Origin: an uncultured Muribaculaceae bacterium
Lineage (GTDB): Bacteria > Bacteroidota > Bacteroidia > Bacteroidales > Muribaculaceae
Assembly: GCA_934667475.1 (NCBI GenBank)
Contig: CAKUMB010000028.1
Span: 1 to 16,994 of the forward strand
Direction: 5' to 3'
Length of the DNA stretch: 16,994 nt
This document shows, in pieces, positions 14,372-16,994 of this stretch. The position numbers were made by a program, and so were the translations under genes. The notes below the pieces were generated by a model that was given only the letters and a program-made list of their open reading frames with translations, was not told the origin of the DNA and ran no database searches. How positions within the stretch are numbered: the stretch's first letter is position 1; every line of letters starts with the position of its first letter.

Positions 14372-15409
14372 TCAGTCGACCGAGGCATAACCGTCGCCGT
14401 AGAGGGAGGCCGCTTTCGCCAGCTGCTGGCGCATGAACCGCGCCGCGTCGCGCGGATATATCACCTTCAGCCCTGGGCCATAGCTCATCAGCACCGAATA
14501 CAGTTCAAAGTTCGCCACCACCTCAATCTGAAACACACAACTGCGGTCGGCGGGGTTCTTGCTCACCAGCTGCTGCGAGCTGTGCAGCGGCTTGGTGGCT
14601 ATGTACTTGCTCTGCTCGGCGCTGGCCCAAAACACAATGTGGCGCGGTCGGGCATGCAGGTTTTTGCTCACACCAATCACATTGTCGAAAAAGTGCTCGG
14701 GGTCAAACTCGGGATTGTCGCGAAACGGCACGCCGGTTGCCGGCTCAACGCTCACAATGCGGTCGAGAGCCAAGTTGTAGAGCAGCATGCTGCCAGCCTT
14801 TGAGCCAAACAGAAACCATCGGTTGCGGAACTCCTTCAGCAGGTAGGGATACAACACGTATTCGGTGGGCCGCCTGGCGTTGAACGACTGGTAGCGTATG
14901 CGCAGCGTCTGCCTGTGGGCTATGTGGTTATAGAGCGGGCTGAGCAGCTGCAGTCCCTTGAGGTGGGGCACGCTGTCGAAGTGAATTATGGGTTTGCGGT
15001 GGCTGCGGGCTATGGCCAGCTTGTCTTGCAGGCGGCTCACCACATCGGCCATTTCAGAAAACTGCTCAAAGCCCTCGAGCTGGCGCAGCATGTCCACGGC
15101 CTCCTGCATCACATCGAAGTCGTTTTGCGACATGGGCATGTTCATTATCGAGTAGTCGGGGTCGGCATAGCGGTAATATTTGTAGTCGTACACCTCGATG
15201 GGGGCGTTGTAGCCCAGTTTGTCGGACCGCATCGTTTGAATGTCGGCCTGCACGGTGCGCACCGACACCCCCTTGCCGATGCCCTCGGCGTCGCGCAGGG
15301 CATCCGAGCAGGCCTCCACCAGGTCGGCAAGCGTCCAGCGGCGGAAGCGGTTGCGCAGGCAGTTGTCGATGGTCTTGTAGCGAATAAGCGCATTTTTGTT
15401 GGCAGGCAT
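14372..15409 (-). CDS. WYL-domain transcriptional regulator
   Basis: A 345-residue regulator of the YafY/WYL type. Residues about 5-80 form a winged helix-turn-helix (TLADLVEACSDAL, then VSVRTVQADIQTMR as recognition helix). The central WYL domain spans about 150-235, with the core RNRWFLFGSK (WFL in place of WYL) preceded by LRIRYQSF. The C-terminal WCX domain runs to the end (VFQIEVVANFELYSVLMSYG...). WYL domains are thought to sense nucleic acids or nucleotides and often control stress or defence genes. The gene is divergent from rtcB across a 223-base control region with three TGCGCAGT sites, two of them just upstream of its own -7 box, so it probably regulates itself and rtcB. The start at 15409 follows a predicted leader of about 25 nt. 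Complete and GC-rich like its neighbours. Confidence 0.88.
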   Translation of the reverse strand: MPANKNALIRYKTIDNCLRNRFRRWTLADLVEACSDALRDAEGIGKGVSVRTVQADIQTMRSDKLGYNAPIEVYDYKYYRYADPDYSIMNMPMSQNDFDVMQEAVDMLRQLEGFEQFSEMADVVSRLQDKLAIARSHRKPIIHFDSVPHLKGLQLLSPLYNHIAHRQTLRIRYQSFNARRPTEYVLYPYLLKEFRNRWFLFGSKAGSMLLYNLALDRIVSVEPATGVPFRDNPEFDPEHFFDNVIGVSKNLHARPRHIVFWASAEQSKYIATKPLHSSQQLVSKNPADRSCVFQIEVVANFELYSVLMSYGPGLKVIYPRDAARFMRQQLAKAASLYGDGYASVD

Positions 15410-15437
15410 AATGGTCGTTTTTTAGTTGTTGTTGGGG

Positions 15438-15445
15438 CAAAGGTA
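15438..15445 (-). promoter_or_regulatory. -7 box for the WYL gene
   Basis: TACCTTTG on the minus strand (15445-15438), 28 bases before the ATG. The expected -33 position has no TTG and is instead occupied by two TGCGCAGT repeats, so the promoter may be controlled by a protein bound there. Confidence 0.6.
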
Positions 15446-15453
15446 GTGAAAAG

Positions 15454-15474
15454 TGCGCAGTCTATTTGCGCAGT
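15454..15474. promoter_or_regulatory. Two direct TGCGCAGT repeats, putative operator
   Basis: Copies at 15454-15461 and 15467-15474 are 13 bases apart start to start, just over one helical turn. Each contains the palindromic core TGCGCA. They lie about 20-40 bases upstream of the predicted WYL transcription start. A third copy lies near the rtcB promoter. Confidence 0.5.
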
Positions 15475-15532
15475 GGTGTGAAAATGCAATTTTTTACCGT
15501 TTTTTTGCTGATTTTTTATTGCTACGCAAAAA

Positions 15533-15544
15533 CACTGCGCAGTG
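15533..15544. promoter_or_regulatory. Palindromic CACTGCGCAGTG, putative operator of rtcB
   Basis: A perfect 12-bp palindrome containing the third TGCGCAGT copy (15536-15543). It ends six bases before the rtcB -7-like box, the region where an activator or repressor of a Bacteroidetes promoter would act. Sharing the motif with the WYL side suggests one regulator for both genes. Confidence 0.5.
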
Positions 15545-15550
15545 CCGCCC

Positions 15551-15558
15551 TTACTTTG
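15551..15558 (+). promoter_or_regulatory. -7-like box for rtcB
   Basis: TTACTTTG matches TAnnTTTG with one mismatch at position 2. The start site would be near 15563, giving a leader of about 70 nt. No TTG lies at the usual -33 distance; the palindrome at 15533-15544 lies just upstream of the box instead. Confidence 0.45.
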
Positions 15559-15570
15559 CCACCGCAATCG

Positions 15571-15603
15571 GGAAGCCACCTGCATCTATGACTGTTGGCT
15601 TCC
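15571..15603 (+). other. Hairpin in the rtcB 5' leader
   Basis: GGAAGCCA (15571-15578) and TGGCTTCC (15596-15603) form a perfect 8-bp stem with a 17-base loop, beginning about 8 bases after the predicted start site and ending 29 bases before the ATG. There is no T run, so it is not a terminator. It could stabilise the mRNA, or be a binding or cleavage site. Confidence 0.45.
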
Positions 15604-15632
15604 GCAATGTTGATTCTAAATAGTGAAAAGCA

Positions 15633-16805
15633 ATGATAGTGAAACTCATCAACAACCGTCCGGTGAAGATTTGGGCCGACAGTGTGGAGTCGTCGGCAAT
15701 GGAGCAGATAGAGAATCTGACCTTGCTGCCGTTCCTCTTCCACCACCTTGCCATTATGCCCGACGTGCACGCGGGCAAGGGCATGCCCATTGGCGGCGTG
15801 CTGGCGTGCACCGACGCTGTGGTGCCCAACGCCGTGGGTGTGGACATTGGATGCGGCATGTGTGCCGTGAAAACCAACTGGGATGTTGAAGACCTGCCTG
15901 CCGGAGTGCTGCGCAAGAAGATAATGAGTGGCATACGCAAGCGCATTCCCCTTGGCATGGACCACCACAAGCAGCCGCAGGGCGCCGATCATCTTCCATC
16001 CGGGCACGACATCGACCGGATGACCATTGTGCGCCAGCGGCAGGAGAGCGTACAGCACGAAGTGGGCACTTTGGGCGGCGGCAACCACTTTATTGAACTG
16101 CAGAAGGACGAGGCTGGCAAATTGTGGATAATGATTCACTCGGGCTCGCGCAACTTGGGCGCAAGGGTGGGTACGCACTACAATGCCCTGGCGGCCAAAA
16201 TCAACAAACAGCATTACTCTTGCGTGCCGCCCGAAATCAACCTGGCTTTTCTGCCCGCCGACACCAAGGAGTTTGGAATGTATTGGCTCGAGATGAAATA
16301 TTGCATCGACTTTGCCCTGTGCAACCGCAGGCTTATGATGCAGCGAATTGAGGAGGTGGTGGCCGACGCGCTGCCTGGTGTGGAGTTTGAGCCGATGATT
16401 AACATCGCCCACAACTACGCAGCCTGCGAGACGCACTTTGGCCGTCGCGTGATAGTGCACCGCAAGGGAGCCACGCTTGCACGCAAGGGCGTGGTGGGCA
16501 TAATTCCCGGCTCGATGGGCACGGCGTCGTACATTGTTGAGGGACTGGGCAACCCCGAGTCGTTCTGCTCATGCTCGCACGGCGCTGGCCGCGCGCTGTC
16601 GCGCACCGCGGCCAAGCGCACACTAAACATGGCCGAGGAGGTGGTGCGGCTCAACGCCCTGGGCATAGTGCACGGCATCAGAAGTCAGGACGACATGCAA
16701 GAAGCCACGGGCGCCTACAAAGACATTGAAAAGGTGCTGGCAAACGAACACGACTTGGTAAGGATTAAGACCAAGTTGCTCCCGATAGCCGTGATTAAAG
16801 GCTGA
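15633..16805 (+). CDS. rtcB: RNA-splicing ligase RtcB family protein
   Basis: RtcB joins RNA 2',3'-cyclic phosphate (or 3'-phosphate) ends to 5'-OH ends using GTP and Mn2+, repairing cleaved RNAs. The 390-residue product has all signature motifs: DVHAGKGMPIGG (44-55), GVDIGCGM (69-76, metal-binding aspartate 71 and cysteine 74), GTLGGGNHF (145-153, histidine 152), HSGSRNLG (169-176), AHNYA (259-263), HRKGAT (276-281), GSMGTASY (293-300) and CSHGAGR (314-320), in which histidine 316 corresponds to the guanylylated histidine. It is somewhat shorter than E. coli RtcB (408 residues) but no catalytic residue is missing. The start at 15633 gives the normal family N-terminus. It is divergent from a WYL regulator instead of the RtcR system of enterobacteria. 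No rtcA, archease or prfH lies in the window; a terminator follows the gene, so it is probably transcribed alone. Confidence 0.95.
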   Translation: MIVKLINNRPVKIWADSVESSAMEQIENLTLLPFLFHHLAIMPDVHAGKGMPIGGVLACTDAVVPNAVGVDIGCGMCAVKTNWDVEDLPAGVLRKKIMSGIRKRIPLGMDHHKQPQGADHLPSGHDIDRMTIVRQRQESVQHEVGTLGGGNHFIELQKDEAGKLWIMIHSGSRNLGARVGTHYNALAAKINKQHYSCVPPEINLAFLPADTKEFGMYWLEMKYCIDFALCNRRLMMQRIEEVVADALPGVEFEPMINIAHNYAACETHFGRRVIVHRKGATLARKGVVGIIPGSMGTASYIVEGLGNPESFCSCSHGAGRALSRTAAKRTLNMAEEVVRLNALGIVHGIRSQDDMQEATGAYKDIEKVLANEHDLVRIKTKLLPIAVIKG

Positions 16806-16851
16806 AGTATACTGAGGCTGCTAATCAGTCTAATATCTAAACACACACACC

Positions 16852-16898
16852 GAGGGCATCGGCAGGCCGTAGCAAGCCAGCCGTTGCCCTCACTTTTT
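16852..16898 (+). terminator. Intrinsic terminator after rtcB
   Basis: GAGGGCA (16852-16858) pairs with TGCCCTC (16885-16891), extended by CGGC (16860-16863) with GCCG (16880-16883) across a one-base mismatch. The stem is followed by ACTTTTTG. It lies 46 bases past the rtcB stop. Confidence 0.75.
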
Positions 16899-16952
16899 GG
16901 GGGCACTTCATAAACCGGGGGGGGAGTTTTCTTTTGATTTGATAAAAATTTA

Positions 16953-16960
16953 TACCTTTG
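16953..16960 (+). promoter_or_regulatory. -7 box of a gene beyond the window
   Basis: TACCTTTG is a perfect -7 match in an AT-rich stretch, with TTTG at 16933-16936 as a rather close -33 candidate. A run of eight G's (16917-16924) lies upstream. The transcribed gene would start to the right of the window edge. Confidence 0.6.
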
Positions 16961-16994
16961 TGCCGTGAATAATCAAGGACTATTAGCATTGGCG

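Noticed and set aside
15522..16460. Long minus-strand open frame opposite rtcB
   Set aside because: Histidine- and valine-rich shadow of the rtcB frame, which carries every RtcB motif.
16965..16994. GTG-started frame running off the window edge
   Set aside because: The GTG lies only four bases after the -7 box, so a leaderless GTG start would be needed; only ten codons are visible, too few to support a gene.
15633..16994. RtcB2-PrfH ribosome repair pair
   Set aside because: No prfH-like frame follows; a terminator and a new promoter come directly after rtcB.

Overview
The window looks like the chromosome of a gut Bacteroidales bacterium, most likely a GC-rich lineage such as Muribaculaceae. 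The reasons are promoters with the Bacteroidetes -7 box (TAnnTTTG), few Shine-Dalgarno sequences, secreted BspA-like and internalin-like leucine-rich-repeat (LRR) proteins with type IX-like C-terminal tails, and a trmB-mrp pair. The genus is an inference; no rRNA or tRNA gene was seen.

Region 1 (1 to about 3,250) is visibly AT-richer than the rest and looks like accessory DNA in decay. It opens with the frameshifted end of an IS30-family transposase. Next comes a short promoter-terminator unit that encodes no evident protein. The remaining genes run on the minus strand: an acidic protein of unknown function (2449-3165), a possible cysteine/histidine-rich remnant (2199-2336), a class III Fic protein with a built-in C-terminal inhibitory helix (1610-2158), a GIY-YIG nuclease-like protein with a RAMA/DUF4357-like C-terminus (897-1574), and the N-terminal stub of a DUF262 (GmrS-like) protein (362-811) cut off beside the insertion-sequence debris. 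This resembles a broken defence or toxin cassette.

Region 2 (3,365 to 7,846, plus strand) holds a secreted LRR_5 protein followed by trmB (tRNA m7G46 methyltransferase), mrp (iron-sulfur carrier ATPase) and an M48 metallopeptidase lipoprotein, closed by a strong intrinsic terminator. The last three are closely spaced and probably form an operon.

Region 3 (7,954 to 13,190, minus strand) holds three independently promoted envelope or secreted products: a second LRR_5 protein, a 1,043-residue beta-helix/LRR fusion with a sorting-like tail, and a small lipoprotein. The lipoprotein's terminator physically overlaps the promoter of the beta-helix/LRR gene.

Region 4 (13,259 to 14,371) is a small worn patch: a 73-residue unknown protein, a Nudix regulator lacking its N-terminal half, and a possible gene remnant.

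Region 5 (14,372 to 16,994) is a divergent pair: a WYL-domain regulator (minus) and the RNA ligase gene rtcB (plus). Three copies of TGCGCAGT lie in their shared control region, next to both predicted promoters, suggesting that the WYL protein controls rtcB and itself. The rtcB leader carries a hairpin. A terminator follows rtcB, and a new promoter reads out of the window.
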